Below are positions 25,786 to 37,899 of a stretch of DNA of 64,000 nt, piece by piece. Position 1 is the first letter of the stretch. Every line of letters begins with the position of its first letter. The notes below the pieces were generated by a model, which did not search any database, was not told the DNA's origin, and saw only the letters and a program-made list of their open reading frames with translations. A program made the translations under genes and the position numbers. The DNA is from Bidens hawaiensis (Eukaryota; Streptophyta; Magnoliopsida; Asterales; Asteraceae): positions 150,001-214,000 of the forward strand of contig JAIQDT010003843.1 of the NCBI GenBank assembly GCA_021521415.1, read 5' to 3'.

Positions 25786-26633
25786 AAAATAAGTCATGTC
25801 TTCAGGCTTCGACTCAAACGTTGAATTCTAACACTCCTTCTAGATTCATACTTGTTCCTCCAAGGTCTTTCATGGCCCCGCACCACTCATATCTCTTTGG
25901 ACTTCATTCTTAATTAGACTCTCATACGCCTTCACACGAAGTTGCGTCTCGGTTGGTTACTCCACAAACCACACATGATCTATGACATATTCAACTCTCC
26001 TCCAAACAACCTTATCGCATGTCTTGATCATCTTCGTTGGTCTCCCACGAACAAGCAGTTCGTACACGCCGATTTAGCCCCGATATTACCCCAGAAATTA
26101 ATGATCGTGATCTCCCATTTATGGTCCTAATTGACTGCAAACTTTTAGATTGGGCACACTTGATACTTGTTAACTTTGACACAACAGAGACAATGTTTGA
26201 TCAAGAACTAATCATAATCAATAAAACAAGAAAATCCTAATGCAATTCGATAACTTATGAAGACAGAGACATTAAACTTTAACTGCTGTTACTTCTTAGT
26301 CGAGCAAAAAAAAAAAAAAACAGATGACAAATACTTGGGCTTGAAGGAACTTTGATTTCACACCTTTAATGACCTTTGTTGTATGAACATGAAGTAAAAG
26401 AATAGTTGGACGCAATTTAATTGAATGCTCTAGATTACGACATATTGCTCCATGGCAAACTTCTTGACATGAGCTAACCAAGATTGACTACCACCACATA
26501 TCTCCTCTAACAGCCACGGACATACGGTCGCCGACTCACCCCTGTCATCCCAAACGACACTCCCATACAACAACAATCAACCTGAAACCGCACACCGTCT
26601 CCATCTACTGCTTGCTAATCTTCTAGTTGCGAC

Positions 26634-27027
26634 CAGGGCCGGCTCCGAGAAAGCAAAAAAATTTTGGGCCCAAGGCGAAAAATTTTTTGGGCCTTAAGTA
26701 AAATAAGTATTTTGTTGGGTTTAAACAGTCTGATTTTTATATGGGCTTACTTGGTTATAATTTAGGTTGTGTAAAAAACCTTTTTTTAAAAAAAGGATTA
26801 AGCATATCTGAAGTGAGTGTAGAACCCACAACCTCTTGATTGTGAATAATACCCATTACAAACTAGACCAAGCAAGTAGTTATGTAATTGTGGTTAAATA
26901 TTAAATATACATATTGTTTTTAATAAAAATACATATAATTTTTTTCAAAAATTTTTTTTTTCGAGCGTAGCGGGGGTGTCGGGCCTGTGACCGTCGACCA
27001 CCCAGCCACACCCATAGGCCAGCCCTG
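26634..27027. mobile_element. hAT MITE with CAGGGCCGGC ends
   Basis: Starts CAGGGCCGGCTCC and ends AGGCCAGCCCTG, an inverted repeat with one mismatch over the outer 11 bases. A perfect 8-bp duplication, GTTGCGAC, lies at 26626-26633 and 27028-27035. 394 bp with a gggcccaaggcgaaaaattt block near the left end. Non-coding. Confidence 0.9.
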
Positions 27028-27241
27028 GTTGCGACCCAAGCCTTTCTTCACTCTTGCCCTCCACCGATGGACCACTCGCCGGTGGAGGCGGTCTTCAAAC
27101 CACCCTTTTAGAAATTACCATACCACCATTGTACATTACTAACCATTCGGATCCTTCAGTTGATAATGGGGCGTTATTAGAACACTAGAGCTCTATATCA
27201 CCCCAGTATGCATGGTCTGTTTTGAAAGTTTATATATTTTT

Positions 27242-28731
27242 TAGACGAAACATCAAAACTAGTCCTTTATGTTTGCACGGTTTTTTAATGGTTGTCCTTT
27301 CGCAAACTTAATAACAGAAAACATACCTTATGTTTAAAATTTGTTGCGTAGTTGGTCATTTTCACTAACGAACGTTAAATTTATCAGTTAAATCACCTCA
27401 TGTGCAATGCACATGAGGGTATTTTAGTCATTTTACTCCATTAATAAATTAAAACAGTATTTAAAATATAATCCTTCATTTCTCTCTCTCTTCACTCTTT
27501 CTCTTCTTTCACACTCTCTCTCTCTACACCACCACCGCCACAACCCCCGATGACCACCCACACCACCGGAGTACCACCACCTAAACACCATCCCCAACCA
27601 AACAGCCGACAGCTAAACTCCATCACCCGCGTCTACAATTTTCATCACCGCCACCACACCAGACGAACCGCTGTTACACACCTCACCACCGTCTAGCCCG
27701 ATGAAGGCAGCGACATCGAAGACGATGGCGCTGAATCAAATCAGCTCGCCAGATACCATTCACCGAAAAATTGATTTTGTTGCTAGAGTGCTCGAAATGG
27801 TACTTGGTTTGCCTGGAATGCTTATGTAGGTCTCATTCTATCATTTCCCTAAATTAGTGTGTCTTGAAATTGCCGTTTCTCGCCGGAAAAAGTTGATGCT
27901 TGTAGTCGGAACCCTGGTTCTTGGCCCGAAATTGCATCCTTATTACCTACCGCTGTCCTAGCCACCAGTACCACCGCAACCACCACATCTGAGCCTTATT
28001 ACCTACCGCCGCCGCCTCTCTATCTTTTCTATCGGTAAAGATTGCTCCGATTATGTTAAATTGTTGTAGATTCTGGTGGATTTGGGTTCTCGGGTCGAGT
28101 TATAGATCCGTCAATGGTGGCAGTGGTTACTTATGGCAGATGTGGTGGTGGTGGTGGAGGGTGATTTTGACAGTGGTGGAGTGGTTGGTAGGTGCAGGCG
28201 GTGATGGTGAAACTGTGGTGGTGAACGATGGTGTTGATAGTTGTAGCAAGTGGATGGTTGCAGATATATGGTGGGCGGAGATGATTTAGAGAGAGAGTAT
28301 TGTGGTTGCCGGAGATGATTTAGAGAGAGAGTATTGTGGTTGCCGGAGATGATTTAGAGAGAGAGTATTGTGGTCGCCGGAGATGATTTGTGGTGGCCGG
28401 AGTTGGTTATGGTGTAGAGGGAGAAAGGGATAAAGTGCAGGTTTTAGAGAGAGAGAGAGAGAGAGAGAGAGAATTTATTTTTAAATATTTTCACTTAAGC
28501 TCAGAGTTTGAGTTATCTACACAAATACTCCCTCAAGGAGTGAAAGACGAACTTACCCTCATGTGCTTCACATGATTGATTTTAACAAAAAAACTTAACT
28601 GGGTTAAGGTCAAAGGACGTAACATAATATGGTTTTTAAGCATAAAGGATGTTTTCTGTCATTAAGTTTACGAAATGACAACCATTGAAAAAACGCACAA
28701 ATATAAAGGACTAGTTTTGATGTTTTGTCTA
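27242..28731. mobile_element. Long-inverted-repeat element (Mutator-like), with GC-richer interior
   Basis: The left arm begins TAGACGAAACATCAAAACTA and the right arm ends with its near-exact inverse (…TAGTTTTGATGTTTTGTCTA). Pairing continues inward through the acataaaggac, caaccattgaaaaa and aacttaatgacagaaaac blocks for well over 100 bp. The interior (27530-28430) is rich in caccacc / ggtggt and differs in composition from the flanks. It may be captured genic sequence, but no protein is recognisable. Target duplication unresolved within T runs. Confidence 0.6.
28276..28400. repeat. 34-bp tandem repeat and GA microsatellite nearby
   Basis: The unit gatgatttagagagagagta plus ttgtggttgccgga starts at 28280, 28314 and 28348, with a partial fourth at 28382. 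A (ga)n run follows at about 28447-28471. Confidence 0.85.
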
Positions 28732-29034
28732 TTTTTAAGTAATCATTCAATTAATATAAAATACCAATTTAAAATGAATCAAATTTGTTTTTATTCTAAA
28801 AATAATGAAAATCATTATTACCCTTCAAACTAATGATTTATTATTCTGCAACCCAATTGAAAACTATTAAGTTTTTCTTAATGAATAAATTTTTATACAC
28901 TGGGATTTGAACTCTTGACTTCCAACTTTTCATCCTAATCACGTTATCACCCCACCATAATGAAAATGACAACTATTAACTTTTTATAAAGTATGTACTT
29001 TAATCAAACTTTCAAGTTCATCATTGAAATAAAA

Positions 29035-29119
29035 AACAGCATCCAATAAAAATGCATAATTAGCCCAACACTCATCTCTTTCATCCCTCCGTCACCGGAG
29101 ACTACTTCTCCAAAGCACC
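29035..29119 (+). repeat. Partial copy of the F-box gene 5' leader
   Basis: The stretch catccaataaaaatgcataa, ttagcccaacactcatct and ccgtcaccggag resembles 40572-40633, directly before the F-box start codon (aatccaatgaaaatgcataa, ttaacccaacaacc, gccggagcaccg). After this block the hAT-like element 29120-29549 begins, and no F-box coding sequence follows. It looks like a remnant of a duplicated F-box gene. Confidence 0.45.
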
Positions 29120-29549
29120 TAGGGGTGCAAACGAGCCGAGCCAAGCCCGAGCTCGACTAGGCTCGAGCTTGGCTCGTTTAACTTACACAGAGCTCGGCTC
29201 GTTTCGAGCTCTATTTTCAAAGCTCGAGCTCGGCTCTTGAGTAGATTTTCAAGCTCGGGCTCGGCTCGTTTACTATATATCAACTATTTTTTTATAATCA
29301 TAATTATATATATAAAATAATATATACTATTGAGTTATTTTTATTTATTTTATATATTTTAAAACGTTATATAAATGGCAGGCTCGTTAAGGCTCGCAAG
29401 CCGGCTCGAGCTCGATAAGTGAAGCTCGGGCTCGGGCTCGTTTATTAAACGAGCTTACTTTTAGGCTCGAGCTCGGGCTCGATTACGCTCGGCTCAATCG
29501 AACTTTTTAACGAGCCGATCTCGAGTAGCTCGACTCATTTGCACCCCTA
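29120..29549. mobile_element. hAT-like element, GCTCGAG-rich ends
   Basis: Starts TAGGGGTGCAAACGAGCC and ends CATTTGCACCCCTA. Flanks AAAGCACC (29112-29119) and GAATCACC (29550-29557) match at 6 of 8 bases, fitting an aged 8-bp duplication. Both ends are filled with gagctcg / ggctcg motifs around an AT-rich core. Relatives: the window start, 63670-63730, and probably 36960. Confidence 0.75.
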
Positions 29550-30022
29550 GAATCACCCATCAATGATTTTGAACAATATGCAAGTTAAAAGTGCATTACA
29601 TTCTATTAAAATTTAAAGATGAAGTACATAGGCACTTGTTGATGAGCACATTTTACACATCTACACTATAAGAATGGCACTTGTTGATGAGCAAATGTGA
29701 AGTTGATATGTGATTTTGGTCGTGTATCACATGCGTTGAAGTTGGAATTTTAGGAAGAAATGTTCATATGCACCAAGATTTCGCATATTTAATGAGTAGT
29801 GGGATGAAATTATTCTAAAATGTCTATGAATGAGTAACAAAAATAGGAAATAACTGCTTTGATGATTTCTAATGAAAAAGTGTAGAAATATTGATAAGAC
29901 TATGTCTAGTGGAGGGCTACAAAATATGGGGATTTTTGACATGTGACGTCACGTCAGCAAATTGACGATTTTCATTTTAAATGTGTAATGGTGTTGTAGC
30001 CGCATCACATCATATATATATA

Positions 30023-30348
30023 TAGGCTAAGTATAAAATAAAAACCCACTTGAGTTGTGAAAATTCTAGAAACCCATTCTCAACCATATGTTTTTAATTA
30101 ATATTTAAATCTTGTGGTCAACAATTAAAGTGAATAAAAAATGTAAATATAAATATAACATTTTCTCTCTCCTGAAAACATATATAAAAATTAGTAAAAA
30201 AATGTTAAAAAATAGCAAAACATGTTTTTTTGATGTTTCGATGTTTTGTATTAAATGTTACAACATATATTACATGTAATAAAAAAAAACGATGTTACAT
30301 AGGGTTTTCGCGGGTTTTCACAACTCAAATGGGTTTTCATTTTAACCT

Positions 30349-30355
<7 letters not shown>
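30023..30355. mobile_element. MITE family A, copy 1
   Basis: Left end TAGGCTAAGTATAAAATAAA leads into acccacttgagttgtgaaaa; the right end holds the inverse (ttttcacaactcaaatgggt) and finishes TTACCCTA. TA microsatellites on both sides mark the target. Copies: 31346-31655 and 31668-31870. Confidence 0.7.

Positions 30356-30404
<49 letters not shown>
30353..30404. repeat. (AT)n microsatellite
   Basis: About 50 bp of uninterrupted at dinucleotides between two MITEs. Confidence 0.95.
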
Positions 30405-30406
<2 letters not shown>

Positions 30407-30598
30407 GAGGGTTAACGTACAAATGAAATTAACGTGCTAAACATGAGAATCAAGTAGAGTAATTATATATACAAGTATAATAATTATGTAATTACACCAT
30501 AAAGTAATTACGTAATTACTCTATGATGTAATTACATAATTACTCTACTTGATTCTCACGTTTAGCACGATAATTTCATTTGTATTTGATCCAAACCC
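30405..30598. mobile_element. Hairpin MITE
   Basis: The two halves are near-complete inverse copies: gggagggttaacgtacaaat, gaaattaacgtgctaaacat and gagaatcaagtagagtaatt on the left pair with aattactctacttgattctc and …aaatttcatt-type sequence on the right. The transcript would fold into a long hairpin. 194 bp, within TA repeats. Confidence 0.75.
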
Positions 30599-30610
30599 TA
30601 TATATATATA

Positions 30611-30952
30611 TGAGAGATTTCAAATGAGAACTATTTTGAGTTTTAAGAACTCGAAAGAACTCAGTGTAACAATTTTCTTTTTTAGAATTTTTTTTTACAC
30701 ATGCGTAATATACGTAGGTTAAATACACGTAAAAAAATCACATAATTTTTTACGCGCTGAGTCGACTTTTTACACATGTGTAACGGACGCAAAAGTTGGT
30801 GTAACTACTTACATCTTTATTCTCTCTCATACTTTGACTTTTTTGCTAGATTTAATCTCAACCACATATTCCATTTCATTTAATTAAATGTGTGGCCTAG
30901 AATTGAGGTCTTAAGTTCTTAAAACTCAACATGGTTCTCAAAACATCCTTCC
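30611..30952. mobile_element. MITE family C, copy 1
   Basis: Left end gagatttcaaatgagaacta is followed by ttttgagttttaagaactc; the right end carries agttcttaaaactcaacatg and ttctcaaaacatcc. A second copy follows at 30976-31313. Both sit in TA repeats. Confidence 0.65.
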
Positions 30953-30975
30953 ATATATATATATATATATATATA

Positions 30976-31312
30976 TAGGGGAGATTTCAAATGAGAACCC
31001 CTTTGAGTTTTAAGAACTCAGTGTAACGATTTTTTTATTCGAAATTTTTTTTACACATACGTAATATATGTAGGTTACATATACGTAAAAAAAATTACAG
31101 AATTTTTTACGCGCTGAGTCGACCTATTACACATGTGTAACAAACGTAAAAATTAGTGTAATCACTTACAAAATTATTCTATCTCCTACTTTGACTTTTT
31201 AGTCAGATTTAATCTCAACCACACAATCCAATCCATTTAATAAAATGTGTGGCTAAGAATTAAGTTCTTAAGTTCTTAAAACTCAACATGGTTCTTAAAA
31301 TATCCATTCCCT

Positions 31313-31313
<1 letters not shown>
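30976..31313. mobile_element. MITE family C, copy 2
   Basis: Starts TAGGGGAGATTTCAAATGAG and ends TATCCATTCCCTA. It matches copy 1 throughout, including the internal tacgcgctgagtcgac block, with scattered substitutions. A (ca)n microsatellite (about 31314-31339) follows. Confidence 0.65.
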
Positions 31314-31345
<32 letters not shown>

Positions 31346-31347
<2 letters not shown>

Positions 31348-31655
31348 GGGTTATGTTAGAATAAAAACTCGCTTGAGTTGTGAAAACTCTAGAAATTCAT
31401 TCTCAACCATATGTTTTTAATTAAAGATTAAATATTGTGGTCCATAACTAAAGTTAATAAAAAATATAAAAGTTAATTTACATTTTCTCTCTCCTAAAAA
31501 CATATATAAAATTAGTAAAAAAATAGCAAAATATTTTTTTTTGTTTTCGATGTTTTGTATTAAATGTAACAACATATATTACATGCAAAAAAAAAAAACC
31601 GATGTTACATAGGGTTTTCACGACTCAAGTGGGTTTTCATTTTATAATTTGCCTA
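31346..31655. mobile_element. MITE family A, copy 2
   Basis: Starts TAGGGTTATGTTAGAATAAA and ends TTTATAATTTGCCTA. Inverted arms contain cttgagttgtgaaaac and ttttcacgactcaag. Flanked by TA repeats. Confidence 0.7.
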
Positions 31656-31667
31656 TATATATATATA

Positions 31668-31870
31668 TAGGGTTATGTTATAATAAAAACCCACTTGAGT
31701 TGTGAAAACTCTAGATTCTCATTCTAAACCACATGTTTTTAATTAAAGATTAAATCTTGTGGCCTACAATTAAAGTTAATAAAAAAATGTTAAAGTTTAT
31801 TTACACTTTCTCTCTCATGAAAACATGAATAAAAATTAGTAAAAAAATAGCAAACATTTTTTTAATGTTT
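31668..31870. mobile_element. MITE family A, truncated copy 3
   Basis: Starts TAGGGTTATGTTATAATAAA and follows copy 2 up to about 31870 (tagcaaacatttttttaatg). The right arm is missing. Confidence 0.65.
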
Positions 31871-31884
31871 CCACTATTGGGTGA

Positions 31885-32080
31885 TATTTCCTGCTTAAAT
31901 CTACTCTGAACTTCTACTTCCTCTATTGGGTGATACTGCGGATTGTTCTCAGTTGTTTCATCCGATATCTCTATCAGTATATATTTCCTGCTTAAATCTA
32001 CTCTGAACTTCTACTTTCTCTATTGGGTGATTATGCGGATTGTTCTCAATTGTTTCATCCGATATCTCTATCGGCATTTG
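31885..32080. repeat. 98-bp tandem duplication
   Basis: atttcctgcttaaatctact occurs at 31885 and 31983. Both units continue through ctctattgggtgat, gcggattgttctca and tttcatccgatatctctatc with only a few differences. Confidence 0.85.
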
Positions 32081-32299
32081 CTGGCTACCAGGCATGTATA
32101 CTGGTTAAGCTCCGTATGGCAAATTCGGAACTATCGGCTGCTCCCGGCCGAAAAAGCTACTATAATAACTATTATTGTTGCTGCTTGCCATATCTGGCAG
32201 ATAAGGAATAGGTGTGGGATTAGTTCTTCTAGCGACTCGATGCTTATGACCAAGATAATTAATATACGACATCTGTACTTTAATTAGTCTTAGGGATAG

Positions 32300-34131
32300 A
32301 AAAAATTACAAATCCTATCTTATCCCTACATAATAATAATAATGGAAATCTTACGGTTAAAGCTTAGGTACTATTATCATAATACCTAATTTAGGGCCTA
32401 GGAGTGTGACCAATAGTTGGTACCTGTTTTGTAAATGTATCAAAGAGTTATGGGTTAATTTTAGCGGAAGACTTAATGGTTTAATATAATATTAATTTAC
32501 ATTGAAAATTTACTTGGGAATTAAATACCCAAGTTGAAAGTTTACAAAATATTGTTATTAAATATTACAAGGATTTGTATATCAAAAACTGAGCCATCAA
32601 GTAGGCAGACTTCTATCTCCGGGATGACTCTACTCTTTGTATCTAGTAATCATTAAACTTAGTTACCTGCAAGTGGGATTAAAATACGTCAGCTATGTGC
32701 TGGTGAATCGTTATGACTCTAAAAGCATATAAATAACAATCATACTACAAATATAGTTTTCTTGACAAGCTCAGCAGATATATTGCTATACCTGGTATAT
32801 GTAGCACTGCCCTACACACACACAAGTCTCCGAGCCACGTAGCCCATACCGGAGAAACTATATATGACCATTAGCCCGCGGCCACGTAGTCTTTGACTAT
32901 TTAGGCTTAACGGTTATGTTTGGATCCAGACACATGTGTATTCGGTCTGAGTTGGTTTATTCTCTAATTTGTATTACAATGTTTTAGAGATCACGTAATC
33001 TCATGCAAATATTTGACTGACTCAATAAGACAAACAACCTGTCTATCTTATAAAGTATAAATATGTTTGACTGTTTATAAAGGTTTAACGTATTCACCTG
33101 TATTGATGATGTGATTGTTTGAAAACCTTTCTTGATTGCGACTGATTGTCAACCTATAAACAAATAGGTTTGAATGATCACCTTGATGGTGTTTCTTGAT
33201 TAGACTGCAGACTTTAAGTCTGGTTTTAACCTTGATTAGGTTTGTGAATGCTTTGAAATCATGATTGTATTAGTGTGACGTTTGGTGTAGCATGCTTTGG
33301 CCTAATAGGGTTTATCACGTTGGCAAACTTCTCCAGGTAAGTAAACGGGTCCCGCGGTTGATTGGGATGTGTACGAATGACTTACCTTAGGCAAGAAGAG
33401 TCTACTAATGATATCCCCCTTCCAGTTACTACATGCCCGTCAAAAGATAGTTTTGTATAACATTATATTTATAAAAATAATATTTGATTGAAATCTGTTC
33501 GTGAATGCTTTTGAAAATACTTTCAAGGTTAAAGGCCATAGCCTTGACTGAGTCTAAGCTTAATATAATATGATTGACAATAACTTAGACTTAGATTCTA
33601 CCTTAGTGGATGCTTGAAATACTTATGCTAAGGCAGAACAATTGCTTAGTTGGCAGAACTTCGTTCCTAACACGCTTAACTGCTCTACAGCTTGTTATCA
33701 CTTCAATACTTGCACAAACTTCACGAAAACGGACCTCGGGACTTCTCGGCAAAGCTAGTACGCTTCCTAATACTAAGTGTGTGAGAATGAGTGTGAAAAT
33801 TGGATGAAATGGGCTGAACCCGTAACTGCCTATTTATAGCCTTGGATCATGCATCTTCGTGTATCGCGAATATGCAAGCTATGACGGTTCGCGATACGCG
33901 AACTTGCAAAGTCGGCGCCACAATTTTGCATGTTAACCCGTGCTGCCACGTGTCGCCACGTCATTGGATAAGCTTCGAAATGTGTGCCAGCAACTTCGCG
34001 ATACGCGAAGATGCATAAATTTCAGAAATTCCATTTTCAGTCATATTTCCAGATTTGGCATTTTTAGTCCTTTAGCTTTCAGAATTTGCATTTTTAGCCC
34101 AAAATTGATGAGGGTATTCCCGAGATGTTAC
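32300..34131 (+). mobile_element. Possible gypsy LTR remnant
   Basis: The right end, cccgagatgttaca, matches the terminus of the well-defined solo LTR ending at 62945 (ccgagatgttaca). A TATA-like tatttatagcc lies at about 33830, followed by an R/U5-like tail. No matching TG start or duplication was located, so the left border is only a guess. The ORFs inside are not recognised. Confidence 0.35.
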
Positions 34132-37100
34132 AGTTACCTTTCATCTTTCGATATGTAAATAATGTATTTGATTGTTAAGAAAATAATAATGGCCTGTATT
34201 TAAATATAACTTGCATTTAGATGATTTTCTCATATTCTATATAACTTGTTGCTTATAGTCAATTTACAATAGCTTATTTTGGATACTTTTATCATTATTA
34301 TGTTGCAAAACATGTGTACTGCCCTTGCTCACCTTATCTGTTAGACGAGCCTGGTTTTAGCTTAATTGTTTAGTCATGCAAACCCCTACGGTTGCGAACA
34401 TAATAACATGAATATATGCATCTTTTGGTAAAAAATATTTATTACTTCCATTGACATCTAGCATATAACCTTAACTAGGGAATATTGGGCTTTTTCTTGT
34501 ATAACTGAAAATTGCAAACTATGATGAAGTTTATAACTAAAGTCATAGATAAGGCTGATATAGTTTTCTACAGAAATCAATAACTAACTTTTCTTGTTTT
34601 GCAGGTTAGCTGAAAAAAATAGTCCATGGTGGTTCTTGCAAGAGATCCCTGAAACCGAGGTTAGTTAATGTGACACATAATGTATATATGCGTGCCAAAA
34701 TTTGTTTAATCACGTTATTTAATCAGGAGTGTTCGGATTTTGGGTGTTGTTTGATCAGGTTTTGAGCTGCATTGAGTCGGGTTCAATATTTTTTTTGTTG
34801 TTTTGTCGATTTTCAGGCTGCTTCAGGTCGGGTTCTGGTATGTAAAGTGTTGTTTACTCAGGTTTTGGGTGGCTTCGGCTCGGGTTCAGTAAGCGAGTTT
34901 GTGTCGGGTTTAAATGGGTTATATTAAAAAACAACTAACAAGAAATTGGGTCGAATAAGTTCAACATATTCTAAATTATTTTATTAAAAGATTTTGCTTA
35001 TTATTGAAAAATAAAAGATCTTATCCGTTGAACACCACCAACTTTTTGGTAAACTTTTACTACCAAAAAAGTCAAGTCTGGCAAAAAGGTCTATTCCACC
35101 TTTTGGCTAAAAAGTTTATTTGGCCCGTCTAACTAAAAACTTTTAATCGAGCCTGTTGGCTTAAACGTTTTATTTGGCTCCCTTTGAATAGAACCGAGGA
35201 AAATTGGTAATTTAGGGTCAAGTTAATGGTATTGAAAACTGACAAAATCAAAACTGAACTGAAATGAACCCAAAAACTAAAACTGAAACCGAACCAATAT
35301 GAAACCGAAAAAACTGAAAGCAAACCGAAACCAAAACTGAACCGGCTTAAAGTAACTAAAAACTTTTGGTCATGTTTGAGGTTTGACCCATATTCCTTTT
35401 AGTTAATTTTACATACTGAACTAATTGTGTGTTTGCATATGGAAGAAAAGAGATGGCATATGCATATGGCAGAAAACTTTTTGTTCAATCTCAACTGAAA
35501 ATTGTGACTTGTGAGGTACTGGTAAAGGTTAACTATTGTATGTTATAATTTGTTCTCATCTATAATTGCAAACAGTTGACTGAATGGATGCTTTGGGATT
35601 ACGTATTAACCAAATAATCATTTAGGGGTGTGCTGCTTCAATATTTATTGGCAGCGGTAAAGCATCATCAGTGGACAAACTTTGGTTGTGGTTGTTCTAC
35701 AGAAATTCTAGGAAACAAGGTTATATGCGCATATGCTAAGGTAGATCTAGAATTAAGTCAAATTTATTACTGTAAACTAGCCGGACGAACACGAGCTAGA
35801 CTTGCTCGTGTTCGTTCGTGTAAGTTTAACCAAACAAATGAATGAACACGAACACTTGTACTAACGGTGTTTTCAGTTTCGGAATGGTATAAACGGATTT
35901 GGGTCAGCTTAGGGTCAAACCCGCGAACCAGTTTATCTAAACGGTTTAAAAATTTTGGTTGATAGCATTTTAAAACCAATCGGTTTTTGGTTATTTCAGT
36001 TTCAAAGAAATGCAACTTAATCTACTATTTTTTTTAGATGTACCAAAGCAGAAACTATATTTTATAAGCAGCCATAAATATTTTTTGGAATCTTAAACTT
36101 TTTTATTAATCTTTGGTTATTTCAAATGTAAAATTTTATTGTCTCTAAACGGAAAACCTAAAGTTGGCAGGCCAGTTGGGTAACGAGTCAAAACACTAAA
36201 CTTGTCACTTTCAGAAACAGTTTCAATTGTTATTTTTTATGCAGCTGCCATGTTGATTTTACTTGTTGCCGTTCGATATTTTTTTGGTTTGAGTGCTGCT
36301 GGTTTGATTATTTTGCAGCCTGCAATTCTATTTTGGGATTCCATTAAGTTGGTTAATTTAAACGAGCCAGTAATTAAGTGTGTTCCGGATATTAGGGATG
36401 TAAACAAACCAAACAAAAAACGAATAGAGCATGCTCATGCTTGTTCATTTATCTTTAACTGAACAAGCAATCGAATCGTTACAAATTTCATTTGGTTTTT
36501 GAAAGTTTCAATGAAGAAAACTGCAAAACTGAAAAATTCTTTCAGTTTATTGTTGCAAGTATATAATTTCTATTATATTTGTGTAGTATTCTATTTCTCT
36601 AATGGCAGTATTGATACAAAAAGGTTATTTGAATCTGAAATGATATTTGTTTTATGGGTATGTGTAGGTTTCTCATTTGCCTCTTTGTTGTCAGTTCCAT
36701 TGATATCGGTCGTTGCTGTCCCTTAAGATGTTTACAGGTTTGTTTGTCAAAACTTTGTTTCTCTTCAGATTATTCAATGATATAGTTTGGTAACTCCTAT
36801 AGCCTGCTTTGTTTTTATAACATTTGGATAGACCTGTACATCTTATTAAATCTTCTACTTGGTTAATTTGTTTGCTTGAGTCGAAACCTTATCCAAATTT
36901 TGCACCGTGTGACTCACGAGCCTAGCTAGCTTTTTTCATATATTTGAGGCTTGATCTGAAAAAAGCTTGGCTCGTGAGATAGTGAGATGTAAAACATAAC
37001 GAATTAACCCTGCCAATAGATAATTGGGACACTATCCCAGGTAACACCATCAAATTGGATACATGTTTATAAATTCACCACATTCCAAAATGTTTTAGAA

Positions 37101-37899
37101 AAATATACTCGATACCGATCATGAAGAGTCGACACAGATTTTACAATTTTTTTGGAATAATAAATTATGATTTTAAAATTATTCTAATTAAAAAAAGTAA
37201 TCCAACCCAATAGAAAAAATTGGTTTAGATAGAACTCATTTTAAAAGGCTATAATGTGCCTTTAGCCATAGATGTCAAGTGTGGTAATTTTATAAAAAAA
37301 AAAAACAAATCACCTGTTACTTAAATGCATTCGGTATCTACTAATTCTTAAACATGCAGGCTTGAATGGAAAATTCCCAAATGTTTATTGCATCAAGCGG
37401 GTTCAACAAAAAGCTTTGAAAGAGCAAGGAATAATGGAAATTGAAGAAATGAATGAATTCCAATAGTTTCAAAGTGCTTGAAGCCTAAAGAAATTGAAGA
37501 AATGAATTCCAATAGTTTTGGCCTTTGGGACATGAATGGTTGTGCACCACCTACTAGTATAAAGCCATATTTTTTAGTTGATACCACTCACACGAATTGT
37601 AACAGATGACTTGAATCTAAGTTACTTATGTACTTCACCTTAGCAGATATATATTTTCTTTTAGTCAGTATTCAACATTGTTGATATTAGTAAGTAGTAG
37701 AGCTATTAGACGTAGGGCTGTTAAACAATTCATGTTTATGTGTCAAACTTGACATGAAACTGAAACGCATTTATGACACAAACATTAACACGACATGAGC
37801 TCTTGCGGGGTGATAACCTAACAGAAAAGGAGTACTGCGTTGAAAATGTCGCCGCCGCTGCCGCATCGCGCTACTTTTGTACTAGTGTGTGTATATATA
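34132..37899. other. Intergenic with exon-like fragments of unknown identity
   Basis: Several short segments have plausible acceptor and donor sites: 34606-34662 (a frame with KNSPWWFLQEIPETE), about 35445-35515 (frame MAYAYGRKLFVQSQLKIV) and about 35627-35719. A hydrophobic stretch is encoded near 36216-36345 (AAAMLILLVAVRYFFGLSAA). I recognise no family, the frames do not link cleanly, and stop codons are frequent. Small repeat pieces with acacgagc/gctcgtg (35780-35860) and aaaccgaacc (35230-35340) are interspersed. Confidence 0.25.

Noticed and set aside
28053..28289. Trp/Gly-rich ORF
   Set aside because: Low-complexity ggtggt sequence inside a Mutator-like element; no domain.
30230..30415. 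ORF ending in repeated Tyr-Ile
   Set aside because: The C-terminal half is a translated (AT)n microsatellite.
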